From Pilimelia columellifera (GTDB lineage: Bacteria; Actinomycetota; Actinomycetes; Mycobacteriales; Micromonosporaceae), in the NCBI RefSeq assembly GCF_039532605.1, contig NZ_BAAARY010000004.1, positions 165,315 through 229,314 of the forward strand: a stretch of 64,000 nucleotides of DNA, read 5' to 3'. A program made the position numbers and the translations under genes. Every line of letters begins with the position of its first letter. Positions within the stretch are counted from its first letter, which is position 1. The notes beneath the pieces are model-generated. The model was not told the origin of the DNA. It saw nothing but the letters and a program-made list of their open reading frames with translations, and did not search any database. This document shows positions 14,475-24,389 of this stretch, one piece after another.

Positions 14475-16460
14475 ATGGACACTCAGGTCGCTGACCCGCT
14501 GATGGGGACCCTGGTCGACGGACGCTACCGCGTCCGTGGACGGGTGGCGCGTGGCGGCATGGCCACCGTCTACACCGCCGTCGACGAGCGGTTGGAACGC
14601 GTCGTCGCGTTGAAGATCATCCAGCCGGGACAGGCGCGGGACGAGCAGTTCCTGCGCCGCTTCACGCTGGAGGCGCGGACGATCGCCCGACTCACCCACC
14701 CGAACGTCGTCGCCGTCTACGACCAGGGCGAGCACGAGGGCCGCCCGTACCTGGTCATGGAGTTCGTCCGCGGTCGCACCCTGCGGGAGGTCCTGGCCCA
14801 GCGCCGGCGGCTGGACCCGGCCGAGGCGCTGGCCGTGGCCGACCAGATGCTGGCCGCGCTGGCCGCCGCGCACCGGGCCGGACTGGTGCACCGGGACGTC
14901 AAACCGGAGAACATCCTGGTGGCGGAGTCGCCGAGCGGCGGGCCGGGCCGGCTCATCGACAGCGTCGTCAAGGTGGCCGACTTCGGTCTGGCGCAGGCCG
15001 TCGAGGCCAGCGCCGACGACCCTGGCCAGCTCATGGCGACGGTCGCGTACGTCGCGCCGGAGCTGGTCGCCGAGGGCGTCGCGGACCCGCGGACGGACGT
15101 CTACTCGGCCGGGATCGTGCTGTTCGAGATGCTCACCGGCCGGGTGCCCTTCGACGGCCAGGAGCCCGTCGATGTCGCCTGGCAGCATGTGGACAACGAG
15201 GTCCCGTCGCCAGCGAAACTCACCCCGGACCTGCCGCCGCCGCTGACGGAGCTGGTGGTGCGGGCCACCCGGCGCGACCCGCGCCGGCGGCCCAGCGACG
15301 CCGGTCACCTCCAGTCCGAGGTCCAGCAGCTACGCGACGGCATCGGCGTGACGACCGCCGCGATGCGCGCCGCCACCGAGCGGACCATGATGGTCCCGCC
15401 GATCGCCCCGTCCCGCCGGGCGGCCCGGTGGGCGCGCTCGGGCGATGCCCATGCCGTCGCCGCCGCGTCAGGCCGCCGCCTACCGCCCACCCGGGCCCGG
15501 GTGGCATCGCCCGATCCGACCCGGCGGCTCCTCGACCGGGCCGGCGACGCCTGGCGGCGGGCGCAGCCGGCGCTGGACAGGACCCGGACGGCCCTGCGCC
15601 AGCGGAGCCGCCCGATTCTGGCCGCGGCGGTGGCGCTGCTGCTCGGCACGGGCCTGTGGTGGCTGGCCTCCGGCCGATACACCGACGCGCCGACGCTGGT
15701 GAGCCTGACCGAGGCCGGCGCGATCGCCCGTGCGCAGCAGTCCGGGTTCACGGTCGGCTACGGCGAGCCCCGGCACGACGAGCACGTCGACAAGGGCGTG
15801 GTGCTGGCGCAGAGCCCCCAGGCTCAGGCTCGGGTGGTGCAGGGCTCCACGATCACGCTGATCCTGTCCCTGGGGCCGGAGCGGTTCCCGGTGCCCGACA
15901 TCGTCGGCAAGTCGCTGGAGCTGGCCCGGCCGGAGCTGGAGCTGGCCAAGCTGGTGCTCGTCCGCGGCCCGGACCGGTACCACGACACCCTGCCGGCCGG
16001 CGCCGTCGCCGCCACCGAGCCCGTCGTGGGCGCCCAGGTCAAGCCAGGCGACAAGATCACCGTGACGGTGAGCAAGGGCAAGGCGCCGATCTCGACCCCC
16101 GATGTGGTCGGCAAGCAGCTGGCCGAGGCCAAGGACCTGCTGACCAGGCTGGGGCTCACGGTCACCGAGGCGATCGTCGACAGCGACGAGCCGGCCGGAC
16201 AGGTGATCAAGCAGAGTCTCGCCGAGGGCGCCGGCGTGGACCGGGGCGCGGAGATCGCGCTGACGGTGAGCAAGGGACCACCGGCGTTCGCCATGCCACG
16301 GGTCACCGACATGCGCTGCGACCAGGCGCAGCAGGGACTGGAGCAGCTGAAGCTGAAGGTCCGGGTCACCTTCAACCCGAACGGCTTCGTCAAGTCGCAG
16401 TCGCCGGTCGAAGGCGCCCCGACGACCCCGGGCGCGGAGGCGGTCCTGGTGTGCTTCTGA
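14475..16460 (+). CDS. pknL: PASTA-domain Ser/Thr protein kinase (PknL position)
   Basis: A 661-residue transmembrane kinase. The kinase domain is complete: glycine loop GRVARGGMATVY, VALKII lysine, HRDVKPENIL, DFGLA in place of DFG, and APE at YVAPELV (residues about 17-280). A juxtamembrane linker is followed by one helix (LAAAVALLLGTGLWWLA, near residue 390) and about four extracellular PASTA repeats, each ending in phrases like ITVTVSKGKAP. PASTA domains bind peptidoglycan fragments. M. tuberculosis PknL at this locus lacks PASTA domains, so this protein resembles a PknL-PknB hybrid. TAGACT lies nine bases before the ATG, so the leader would be two or three bases. Confidence 0.93.
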   Translation: MDTQVADPLMGTLVDGRYRVRGRVARGGMATVYTAVDERLERVVALKIIQPGQARDEQFLRRFTLEARTIARLTHPNVVAVYDQGEHEGRPYLVMEFVRGRTLREVLAQRRRLDPAEALAVADQMLAALAAAHRAGLVHRDVKPENILVAESPSGGPGRLIDSVVKVADFGLAQAVEASADDPGQLMATVAYVAPELVAEGVADPRTDVYSAGIVLFEMLTGRVPFDGQEPVDVAWQHVDNEVPSPAKLTPDLPPPLTELVVRATRRDPRRRPSDAGHLQSEVQQLRDGIGVTTAAMRAATERTMMVPPIAPSRRAARWARSGDAHAVAAASGRRLPPTRARVASPDPTRRLLDRAGDAWRRAQPALDRTRTALRQRSRPILAAAVALLLGTGLWWLASGRYTDAPTLVSLTEAGAIARAQQSGFTVGYGEPRHDEHVDKGVVLAQSPQAQARVVQGSTITLILSLGPERFPVPDIVGKSLELARPELELAKLVLVRGPDRYHDTLPAGAVAATEPVVGAQVKPGDKITVTVSKGKAPISTPDVVGKQLAEAKDLLTRLGLTVTEAIVDSDEPAGQVIKQSLAEGAGVDRGAEIALTVSKGPPAFAMPRVTDMRCDQAQQGLEQLKLKVRVTFNPNGFVKSQSPVEGAPTTPGAEAVLVCF

Positions 16461-17326
16461 CCGTGCCGCCCATCGGCGCCCATGTCTCGTCATCGGGCGG
16501 GCTCGGCAGGACCGCGCTGCCGGCCGCCGACGCCATCGGCGCCACCGCCGTCCAGGTGTACGTGGGCAATCCGCGCGGCTGGGCGTTGTCCGAGGGCGAC
16601 CCGGACCAGGACGCCCGCTTCCGCGAAGGCTGCCTGGCCCGGAGCATGCCCGCGTTCGTCCACGCGTCGCTGCTGGTGAACCTCGGCTCGCCGACCCCGG
16701 CCACCGTCGCCAGCTCGGTCGCCACCCTGGCCCACGCCCTGCGGCGCGGTCAGGCCATCGGCGCCGCCGGGGTGGTCTTCCATGCCGGCAGCGCGGTGGG
16801 CGCCGACCATGCCGCGGACGCGTTCCGGCAGGTCCGCGCGGCCCTGACGCCGTTGCTGGACGCCGCCGCCGAAGCCGGTGGCCCGCGTCTGCTCGTCGAG
16901 CCCAGCGCCGGCGGGGGGCGCTCGCTGGCCGCCCGGGTTGAGGATCTTGGCCCCTACCTGGACGCCGTCGACGGCCATCCCTGGCTGGGCGTCTGCTTCG
17001 ATACCTGCCACGCGTGGGCGGCCGGCCACGATCTGGCCACGCCTGGCGGCATGACCGCGACGCTGGACACGCTGTCGGCGACGGTCGGGACGGACCGGCT
17101 TCGGCTGGTGCACGCCAACGACTCCAAGGACGCCTGCGGCTCCCGGCGGGACCGGCACGAGAACATCGGCGCCGGGACGATCGGCCCGGCGGCGTTCGGC
17201 GAGCTGCTGGCCCACCCGGCCGCGGCGGGCGTGCCGCTCATCGTCGAGACGCCGAGCAAGGGGACGACAGGCCACCTGGCCGATATCGCCGCGCTACGGA
17301 CGCTCGCCGCAGCGAAATGTCACTGA
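16451..17326 (+). CDS. nfo: Endonuclease IV (AP endonuclease)
   Basis: An abasic-site endonuclease of the AP2 (TIM barrel, three-zinc) family that acts in base excision repair. Blocks: IGAHVSSSGGL at the start, VFHAGSAVGA, LLVEPSAGGG, VCFDTCHAWAAGHDL (zinc-binding Asp/His), LVHANDSKDACGSRRDRHENIGAG, and LIVETPS near the end. It is about 291 residues from GTG 16451, which has GGAGG ten bases before it and overlaps the kinase stop. A second GTG at 16463 fits the usual family N-terminus better. Overlap with pknL suggests one transcript. Confidence 0.93.
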   Translation: MLLTVPPIGAHVSSSGGLGRTALPAADAIGATAVQVYVGNPRGWALSEGDPDQDARFREGCLARSMPAFVHASLLVNLGSPTPATVASSVATLAHALRRGQAIGAAGVVFHAGSAVGADHAADAFRQVRAALTPLLDAAAEAGGPRLLVEPSAGGGRSLAARVEDLGPYLDAVDGHPWLGVCFDTCHAWAAGHDLATPGGMTATLDTLSATVGTDRLRLVHANDSKDACGSRRDRHENIGAGTIGPAAFGELLAHPAAAGVPLIVETPSKGTTGHLADIAALRTLAAAKCH

Positions 17327-17362
17327 CCCTTGCGCTGACCAGGCAACTTAGGGCACCCTTTA

Positions 17363-17381
17363 TTAGCTGAGGCTAACGAAA
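17363..17381. promoter_or_regulatory. IdeR/DmdR-like iron box
   Basis: TTAGCTGAGGCTAACGAAA matches 15 of 19 bases of the DtxR-family consensus TTAGGTTAGGCTAACCTAA. It lies directly before the ribosome-binding site of the ferredoxin gene, where bound iron-loaded repressor would block expression. Confidence 0.6.
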
Positions 17382-17390
17382 GGGCTGGTC

Positions 17391-17576
17391 GTGTACGTCT
17401 GCATCTGCGAACGGGTCCGCGAGTGCGAGGTACGCCGCGTGATCCGACGCGGGGCGCGCACCGAGGACCACGTCGGCGACGCCTGCGGCGCCGGGACCGG
17501 CTGCGGCGCCTGCCTGGACCGGGTCGCCGACATCCTGGACGAGGAGCTCGGCGCGGCCGTCCCCGCAGCGGCGTGA
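17391..17576 (+). CDS. bfd: Bacterioferritin-associated ferredoxin ([2Fe-2S])
   Basis: A 61-residue BFD-type protein. Cysteines are arranged as CIC near the N-terminus and CGAGTGCGAC in the middle, the C-x-C...C-x2-C pattern that binds a [2Fe-2S] cluster. In the family it reduces and releases iron from bacterioferritin, which is encoded 51 bases downstream. The GTG at 17391 has AAAGG upstream. An IdeR-like box overlaps the promoter region, fitting expression when iron is scarce. Confidence 0.92.
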   Translation: MYVCICERVRECEVRRVIRRGARTEDHVGDACGAGTGCGACLDRVADILDEELGAAVPAAA

Positions 17577-17615
17577 ATAGCTGCGAAAAGCCGCAAAACA
17601 CCCTGAACTCGTGAC

Positions 17616-17621
17616 TACGAT
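17616..17621 (+). promoter_or_regulatory. -10 element of bfr (leaderless)
   Basis: TACGAT, six bases before the bacterioferritin ATG at 17628. It gives bfr a promoter separate from bfd, so storage and release can be controlled differently. Confidence 0.5.
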
Positions 17622-17627
17622 CGGCGC

Positions 17628-18107
17628 ATGCAGGGCGACCCACGCGTCATCGAGTTCCTCAACGAGCAGCTCACCGCGGAGCTGACGGCGATCAACCAGT
17701 ACTTCCTGCACGCCAAGATGCAGGAGAACTGGGGACACACCGTCCTGGCCGCGTACACCAGGCACGAGTCCATCGACGAGATGCGGCACGCCGAGACGCT
17801 CACCGACCGGATCCTGTTCCTCGAGGGCCTGCCCAACTACCAACGGCTGTTCCCGGTCCGGATCGGGGAGACCATCCGCGAACAGTTCGCGTGCGACATG
17901 GCCATCGAGGTCGAGGCCGTCGGCCGGCTCCGCGCCGGGATCGCGCACATGAGATCAGTCGACGACCACACCTCCGCGCGACTGTTCGAAGAGATCCTCG
18001 CCGACGAGGAGAAACACGTCGACTACCTCGAAACCCAGCTCGCGCTCCTCGACAAGCTCGGCGAGCAGCTCTACCTGCAGCACGTCACCGCGCACCCGGC
18101 CCCGTAA
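17628..18107 (+). CDS. bfr: Bacterioferritin
   Basis: A 159-residue iron-storage protein that forms 24-subunit shells with haem and a ferroxidase centre. Ferroxidase ligands are seen in LTAELTAINQYFLHA (Glu18-type), DEMRHAE (Glu/His, with the haem-ligand Met) and ILADEEKHVDYLE. Length is typical. It has its own -10 (TACGAT) and converges with the threonine aldolase gene, 24 bases away. Confidence 0.95.
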   Translation: MQGDPRVIEFLNEQLTAELTAINQYFLHAKMQENWGHTVLAAYTRHESIDEMRHAETLTDRILFLEGLPNYQRLFPVRIGETIREQFACDMAIEVEAVGRLRAGIAHMRSVDDHTSARLFEEILADEEKHVDYLETQLALLDKLGEQLYLQHVTAHPAP

Positions 18108-18131
18108 CGGCGATCGGGCCCGGCCCGCCGA

Positions 18132-19176
<1,045 letters not shown>

Positions 19177-19184
<8 letters not shown>

Positions 19185-20550
19185 GCAGCATCTCCGCGAC
19201 CAGGAACGCCAGCTCCAGCGACTGCTGGGTGTTCAGGCGCGGATCGCAGGCGGTCTCGTACTTCTCCGGCAGGTTGACGTCCTCGATGGCCTGGGCGCCG
19301 CCGAGACACTCGGTGACGTCCTCGCCGGTCAGCTCGACATGCAGACCGCCCGGGTGGGAGCCGAGCTGACGGTGCACCTCGAAGTAGCCGAGGACCTCGT
19401 CGACGACCCGGTCGAAGTGACGGGTCTTGTATCCGTTGGACGACTCGTGCGTGTTGCCGTGCATCGGATCGCACTGCCAGACGACCTTGTGGCCGGCGGT
19501 GGTGACCTTCTCGACGACCGGGCCGAGCACATCGCGGACCTTGTGGTTGCCCATCCGCGAGATCAGGGTGAGCTTGCCGGGGACGTTGTCGGGGTTGAGC
19601 TTGGCGCACAGGGCCAGCGCGTCGTCCGGGCTCGTCGTCGGGCCGATCTTCACCCCGATCGGGTTGGCCAGCCGGGAGACGTAGTCCAGGTGCGCGCCGT
19701 CGAGCTGACGGGTGCGCTCGCCGATCCACAGGAAGTGCCCGGACAGCCCGTACGCCTGGGAATTGCTGAGCCGGGTCAGGGCCCGCTCGTACTCCAGCGC
19801 CAGCGCCTCGTGCGAGGAGTACAGGGTGACGGTGCGCAGAGCCTCGTCCTCGGTCATGCCGCAGGCGCGGATGAACGACAGCGCCCGGTCGATCTCGCGG
19901 GCGATCGCCTCGTAGCGCTCGCCGGCGGCGGAGATCCGCACGAAGTCCTTGTTCCAGGTGTGCACGGCGTGCAGGTCCGCCATGCCGCCGCCCAGGTAGG
20001 CGCGCATCATGTTCATGGCGGCGGCGGCGTTGGCGTAGGCGCGCACCATCCGGCGCGGGTCGGCCACCCGGGCCTGCGGGTCGGGCTCGATCGCGTTGAT
20101 CATGTCCCCGCGGTAGGAGGGCAGACCGAGCGCGTCGGTCGCCGCCGAACGGGGTTTGGTGTACTGGCCGGCGAACCGACCCACCTTGATCACGGGCACC
20201 GACGCGCCGTACGTGAGCACCACGGCCATCTGCAACAGGGTGCGCGCGTTCGCCAGCAGGTGATGCTCGGTGTTGTCGACGAACGTCTCGGCGCAGTCGC
20301 CGCCGACCAGGACGAACGCCTGACCCTCACACGCCAGCGCGAGCCGGTCCCGGAGCTGGTCGACCTCGTACGGGGCGACGATCGTCGGCACCTGGCCGAG
20401 CACGTCGCAGACCTCGTCGACAGCGGACGGGTCCGGCCACGGCGGCGTCTGGGCGCGGGGAAGATCCCGCCAACGGTCCAGGCCCAGATCGGTGAGCCGG
20501 GAGTCGGATCGCCTGTGCAGATCCACAGAGTCGCGCAGCTGGTGCCCCAT
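19177..20550 (-). CDS. aroG: Class II 3-deoxy-D-arabino-heptulosonate 7-phosphate synthase
   Basis: First enzyme of the shikimate pathway, joining PEP and erythrose 4-phosphate. The 457-residue plant-type class II enzyme shows GGDCAETF, KVGRFAGQYTKPRS, SSHEALALEYERAL, GVKIGPTTSPDD, WQCDPMHGNTHES and HVELTGEDVTECLGG. ATG 20550 is chosen because TAGGCT lies seven bases upstream (leaderless) and the family starts at this point. It corresponds to Rv2178c. ltaE overlaps its 3' end. Confidence 0.95.
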
Positions 20551-20557
20551 GAATCTC

Positions 20558-20563
20558 AGCCTA
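20558..20563 (-). promoter_or_regulatory. -10 element of aroG (leaderless)
   Basis: TAGGCT on the minus strand, seven bases before ATG 20550. Confidence 0.5.
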
Positions 20564-20672
20564 CGGCGTCGGCCCGATGGGCCGGCGCCCGGCGGTCGGC
20601 GTCGACCCGGCGCCACCATGGGACCTACCGCCGACCCGACCTGCCGGTCCGACCACGAATGAGGTGAGCCCG

Positions 20673-21719
20673 ATGCGCGCGCTACGACTGATGGCCTGGA
20701 AATCCGAGGCCGAGCTGACCGAGGCCCCGGCGCCGACGCCTGGACCCGGCCAGGTGGTGATCAAGATTGGTGGCGCCGGGGCGTGCCACTCCGACCTGCA
20801 CCTCATGCACGACTTCACCGCCGGCAGCCTGCCCTGGTCCCCGCCGTTCACCCTCGGACATGAGAACGCCGGCTGGGTGCATGAGCTGGGCGTCGGCGTC
20901 ACCGGGCTGGAGGTGGGCCAGCCGGTCGCCGTCATGGGGGCCTGGGGCTGCGGCGTCTGCCAACGCTGCCGGCTCGGCATCGACGCCTACTGCGAGGACC
21001 CCGACCGCGCCCCGATCCCCTCCGGCGGCGGCGGGCTCGGCCTGGACGGCGGCATGGCCGACCTCATGCTCGTCGACAACGCCCGCCACCTCATCGCCCT
21101 GCCCGAAGGGCTCACCCCGGCGCAGGCCGCGCCGCTGACCGACGCGGGCCTCACCCCGTACCACGCCGTCAGACGCTCCCTGCCCAAGCTGATGCCAGGG
21201 TCGACGGCGGTAATCATCGGCGTGGGCGGCCTCGGGCACGTCGGGGTACAGATCCTCAAGGCGGTGACCGCGGCGCAGGTGATCGCCGTGGACACCCGGC
21301 AGGAGGCGCTGGACCTGGCCACCGGGTGCGGCGCGGACCAGGCCCTGCTTGCCGACGACTCCACCGTCGCGGCGATCCGCGACGCCACCTCCGGGCACGG
21401 CGCGGATGTCGTCATCGACATGGTCGGCAGCGACGAAACTTTGGCGCTGGCCGGTCAGAGCGTGCGGACGCTGGGCGACCTCACCCTGGTCGGGATCGCC
21501 GGCGGCACGCTGCCGGTGTCGTTCTTCTCGCTGCCGTACGAGGCCAGCGTCCAGAGCACCTACTGGGGCTCCCGCCCGGAGCTCATCGAGGTGCTCGACC
21601 TGGCCGCGCGCGGACTGATCGCGCCTAAGGTGACGACGTTCGGCCTGGACCAGGCGATGGAGGCGTACCGGCGGATGCGGGCCGGCGAGCTGCTCGGCCG
21701 CGCCGTCATCGTCCCGTGA
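20673..21719 (+). CDS. Zinc-dependent NAD alcohol dehydrogenase
   Basis: A 348-residue medium-chain dehydrogenase. Catalytic zinc ligands lie in GACHSDLH and LGHENAG; the four structural-zinc cysteines are in WGCGVCQRCRLGIDAYC; the nucleotide-binding motif is VIIGVGGLGHVGVQILKAV followed by VIAVDTR, the Asp favouring NAD. It resembles Rhodococcus ADH-A type enzymes with wide secondary-alcohol range. ATG 20673 has GAGGTG upstream. The gene stands alone between the divergent aroG and convergent proC. Confidence 0.9.
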   Translation: MRALRLMAWKSEAELTEAPAPTPGPGQVVIKIGGAGACHSDLHLMHDFTAGSLPWSPPFTLGHENAGWVHELGVGVTGLEVGQPVAVMGAWGCGVCQRCRLGIDAYCEDPDRAPIPSGGGGLGLDGGMADLMLVDNARHLIALPEGLTPAQAAPLTDAGLTPYHAVRRSLPKLMPGSTAVIIGVGGLGHVGVQILKAVTAAQVIAVDTRQEALDLATGCGADQALLADDSTVAAIRDATSGHGADVVIDMVGSDETLALAGQSVRTLGDLTLVGIAGGTLPVSFFSLPYEASVQSTYWGSRPELIEVLDLAARGLIAPKVTTFGLDQAMEAYRRMRAGELLGRAVIVP

Positions 21720-21731
21720 CCGGCAACGACG

Positions 21732-22550
21732 CTAGGCGTTGTCGGCGGCCAGCTCGCGGGCCCGGTCCCGGGCCGCCTCCAGCGCGGCGAGCATCGCCGC
21801 CCGCACCCCGTGACGCTCCAGCTCCCGGATCGCGGCGATGGTGGTGCCGGCCGGGGAGGTGACCGCCTCGCGCAGGGCGACGGGGTGCTCGCCGGAGTCC
21901 CGCAGCATCACGGCGGAGCCGATGGCGGTCTGGACGATGAGGTCGCGGGCCACCTGCCGAGGCAGGCCGAGCAGGATGCCGGCGTCGATCATGGCTTCGA
22001 CGAGCAGGTAGAAGTACGCCGGCCCGGAGCCCGACAGCGCCGTCACCGCGTCCTGCTGGGACTCGGGCACCCGGATGGTGCGTCCCAACGGCCGGAACAG
22101 CTCCTCGGCCAGAGCCAGGTGCTCGCCGTTGGCGTGTCCGCCGGCGGAGATCGCCGTCATCGCCTGGTCGACCAGCGCCGGGGTGTTGGTCATGACCCGG
22201 ACCACCGGGGCGCCCTCGGGCAGCCGGCGGGCGAAGAAGGACGTCGGCAGACCGGCGCACATCGACACGACGAGCTTGTCCGCCGGCACCTTCCCGCCGA
22301 CCTCATCCAGCAGCGCCGCCGCGTCCTGCGGCTTGACGGCTATGACGATGACGTCGGCCTCCACGACCGCGGTGAGGTTGTCGACCACCCGCAGCCCGTA
22401 CTGCTCGCGCAGCGCCTCCCGCCGCTCGGCCCGCCGCGCCGTCGCCAGCAGCGCCCCGGCCGGCCACCCGGCCCGTAGCAGTCCGGACAGCATCAGCTCA
22501 CCGATCTTGCCGGTGCCGATGACGGCGACGGTGTGCGTTCCGGGGGACAT
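21732..22550 (-). CDS. proC: Pyrroline-5-carboxylate reductase
   Basis: Last step of proline synthesis. The 272-residue protein has the NADPH motif VAVIGTGKIGELMLSGLL at the N-terminus, VIVIAVKPQD, MTNTPALV, and the family signature ALSGSGPAYFYLLVEAM...GL. ATG 22550 is preceded by GAGGAG nine bases upstream; an in-frame GTG at 22565 would overlap the ribosome-binding site. It follows the phosphofructokinase gene by 15 bases, suggesting co-transcription. Confidence 0.93.
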   Translation of the reverse strand: MSPGTHTVAVIGTGKIGELMLSGLLRAGWPAGALLATARRAERREALREQYGLRVVDNLTAVVEADVIVIAVKPQDAAALLDEVGGKVPADKLVVSMCAGLPTSFFARRLPEGAPVVRVMTNTPALVDQAMTAISAGGHANGEHLALAEELFRPLGRTIRVPESQQDAVTALSGSGPAYFYLLVEAMIDAGILLGLPRQVARDLIVQTAIGSAVMLRDSGEHPVALREAVTSPAGTTIAAIRELERHGVRAAMLAALEAARDRARELAADNA

Positions 22551-22565
22551 GTGGTCGCTCCTCAC

Positions 22566-23594
22566 TCAGCTGCCGAAGAAGACCTCGGCCTCGGCGTACC
22601 TCTCAAGCGGCACGGTCTTCAACTCCGCGGTGCCCTCCTTCAACGGCACCGGCCTGATCTCGGTGCCGCGCAGCGCCACCATGGTGCCGAAGTCGCCCTC
22701 GTGCGCGGCCTGCACGGCGCGCAGACCGAACCGGGTCGCCAGGACCCGGTCGAACGCCGTCGGAGTGCCGCCACGCTGGATGTGGCCCAGGACCACGGTG
22801 CGGGCCTCCTTGCCGGTGCGCGCCTCCAGCTCACCGGCCAGCCACTGCCCGATCCCGCCGAGCCGCACATGCCCGAAGGCGTCCAGCTGGCCGTGCTGGA
22901 CGACCATCTGCCCCTCGAGCGGGTGGGCGCCCTCGGCGACGACGACGATCGCCGCGTACTCGTGCTGGAATCGCCGGGACACGTGCTCGGCGACCTTCGC
23001 CACGTCGAACTGCCGCTCCGGCAACAGGATGGCGTTGGCGCCGCCGGCGAGTCCGGCGTGCAGGGCGATCCAGCCGGCGTGCCGGCCCATCACCTCCACG
23101 ACCAGGGTGCGGTGGTGGCTCTCGGCGGTGGTGTGGAGCCGGTCGATCGCCTCCATGGCGATGTTGACAGCGGTGTCGAAACCGAAGGTGTAATCGGTGC
23201 CGGACAGGTCGTTGTCGATGGTCTTGGGAACGCCGACGACGTGCACGCCGAGCTCGTCGAGTTTGGTGGCGACCCCGAGGGTGTCCTCGCCGCCGATCGC
23301 GATGAGCGCGTCGATGCCCTGGGTTTCGAGATTGGCCCGGATCCGACCCACCCCGCCATCGATCTTGAACGGGTTGGTGCGGGAGGAGCCGAGGATCGTC
23401 CCGCCGCGCGGAAGGATCCCCCGGACGTCCGCGATGCCCAGAGGACGGCTGACGCCCTCCAACGGGCCGCGCCAGCCGTCCCGGAATCCGACCAGCTCAT
23501 GGCCGTACTCGCCGATGCCGCGCCGGACCACCGCCCGGATCACCGCGTTGAGCCCCGGGCAGTCGCCGCCGCCGGTCAGCACCCCGATACGCAT
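22566..23594 (-). CDS. pfp: 6-phosphofructokinase, group III, probably pyrophosphate-dependent
   Basis: Phosphorylates fructose 6-phosphate in glycolysis. The 342-residue enzyme shows LTGGGDCPGLNAVIR, GGEDTLG, PKTIDNDL, GRHAGWIA and LGHIQRGGTPTAFDR. At the two positions known to set the phosphoryl donor it has Asp104 (GGED) and Lys124 (PKTIDND). ATP-dependent enzymes have Gly at both; the Asp/Lys pair is the hallmark of pyrophosphate-dependent forms such as the Amycolatopsis methanolica enzyme. Use of PPi would make the step reversible. The donor is inferred from these residues only. Confidence 0.9.
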   Translation of the reverse strand: MRIGVLTGGGDCPGLNAVIRAVVRRGIGEYGHELVGFRDGWRGPLEGVSRPLGIADVRGILPRGGTILGSSRTNPFKIDGGVGRIRANLETQGIDALIAIGGEDTLGVATKLDELGVHVVGVPKTIDNDLSGTDYTFGFDTAVNIAMEAIDRLHTTAESHHRTLVVEVMGRHAGWIALHAGLAGGANAILLPERQFDVAKVAEHVSRRFQHEYAAIVVVAEGAHPLEGQMVVQHGQLDAFGHVRLGGIGQWLAGELEARTGKEARTVVLGHIQRGGTPTAFDRVLATRFGLRAVQAAHEGDFGTMVALRGTEIRPVPLKEGTAELKTVPLERYAEAEVFFGS

Positions 23595-23678
23595 GTGTCC
23601 CCCTGCTCTGGTGAACCAGCACGAACGGGTCTCATGGTACGGATCCGCCAGGCGGCTGTCGGCCGGTCGGGCCGTCGG

Positions 23679-24167
23679 TCAGCGCATCGCGCGCCAGCGG
23701 GCCAGGTTGTGCCGGGCGTCCACCAGGGCGTCGTGCCGGCCGTCCATCGTCGGCAGGGTCGGCTGGCCCCGGTCGTCCCAGAGTTGGCGTAGGTCCTTGG
23801 TGAAGCGCGGGATCTCCCTGGGCAGGGCGGGCATGGCGCCCCAGAGCTGCGCCAGCGCGACATGGTCGTACGCGCCGTACCAGGCCCACAGCTCCATCCG
23901 CAGCTCGGACTGGCCGCGCAGCGGAGCGACGAGGAACTCGCGCAGCTCATCGCGGATACGTTCCCGCGAGCGCCACGCCGGATCACCCGGGGAAGGCAGT
24001 TTGTCCAGCACGTTACGGCGCACCCATGGGATGGCCCGGGAACCGTCGAACTCGGTCGAGATCGCGTAGAACTCCCGGCCATGCTCGTCGACCACGCCGA
24101 TCGAGACCAGATCGATGGTCGCGCCGTCCTCGATGAATTCGCAGTCGTAGAAATAGCGGTAGCTCAT
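23679..24167 (-). CDS. 3'-5' exoribonuclease, RNase AS (Rv2179c-like)
   Basis: A 162-residue DEDDh exonuclease. Acidic residues are in YRYFYDCEFIEDG (Asp/Glu of ExoI), AWYGAYDHVAL (ExoII) and DGRHDALVDARHN (ExoIII with the His). M. tuberculosis Rv2179c, also found next to aroG, degrades adenylate-rich RNA tails. ATG 24167 begins the conserved YRYFYDCEF block and has AGGAT upstream. An upstream in-frame ATG (24176) is possible. Confidence 0.88.
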   Translation of the reverse strand: MSYRYFYDCEFIEDGATIDLVSIGVVDEHGREFYAISTEFDGSRAIPWVRRNVLDKLPSPGDPAWRSRERIRDELREFLVAPLRGQSELRMELWAWYGAYDHVALAQLWGAMPALPREIPRFTKDLRQLWDDRGQPTLPTMDGRHDALVDARHNLARWRAMR

Positions 24168-24389
24168 TACGGCCATCCTGCCTGATCCCGCGGCCCTGGT
24201 CACACCCGTGGCGCCGTCATACCCTTTCGACCGCTAGGTCGCAATGGGCCTCGCGTCACAGCGCTGGGAGGCGCCGGGCAGCCTCACCGGCCCGGCCGGC
24301 AGTATTGTCGCCGGTCAGCGACATGGCCGGCGGGGCCCGCCCGTGCTACTGATAGGCGGCCATGAGGTTGGGGCGGGGAGGGGCGCACA

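Noticed and set aside
24204..24389. cAMP-receptor box before the Crp-like gene
   Set aside because: No TGTGA-N6-TCACA dyad within reasonable mismatch was seen.
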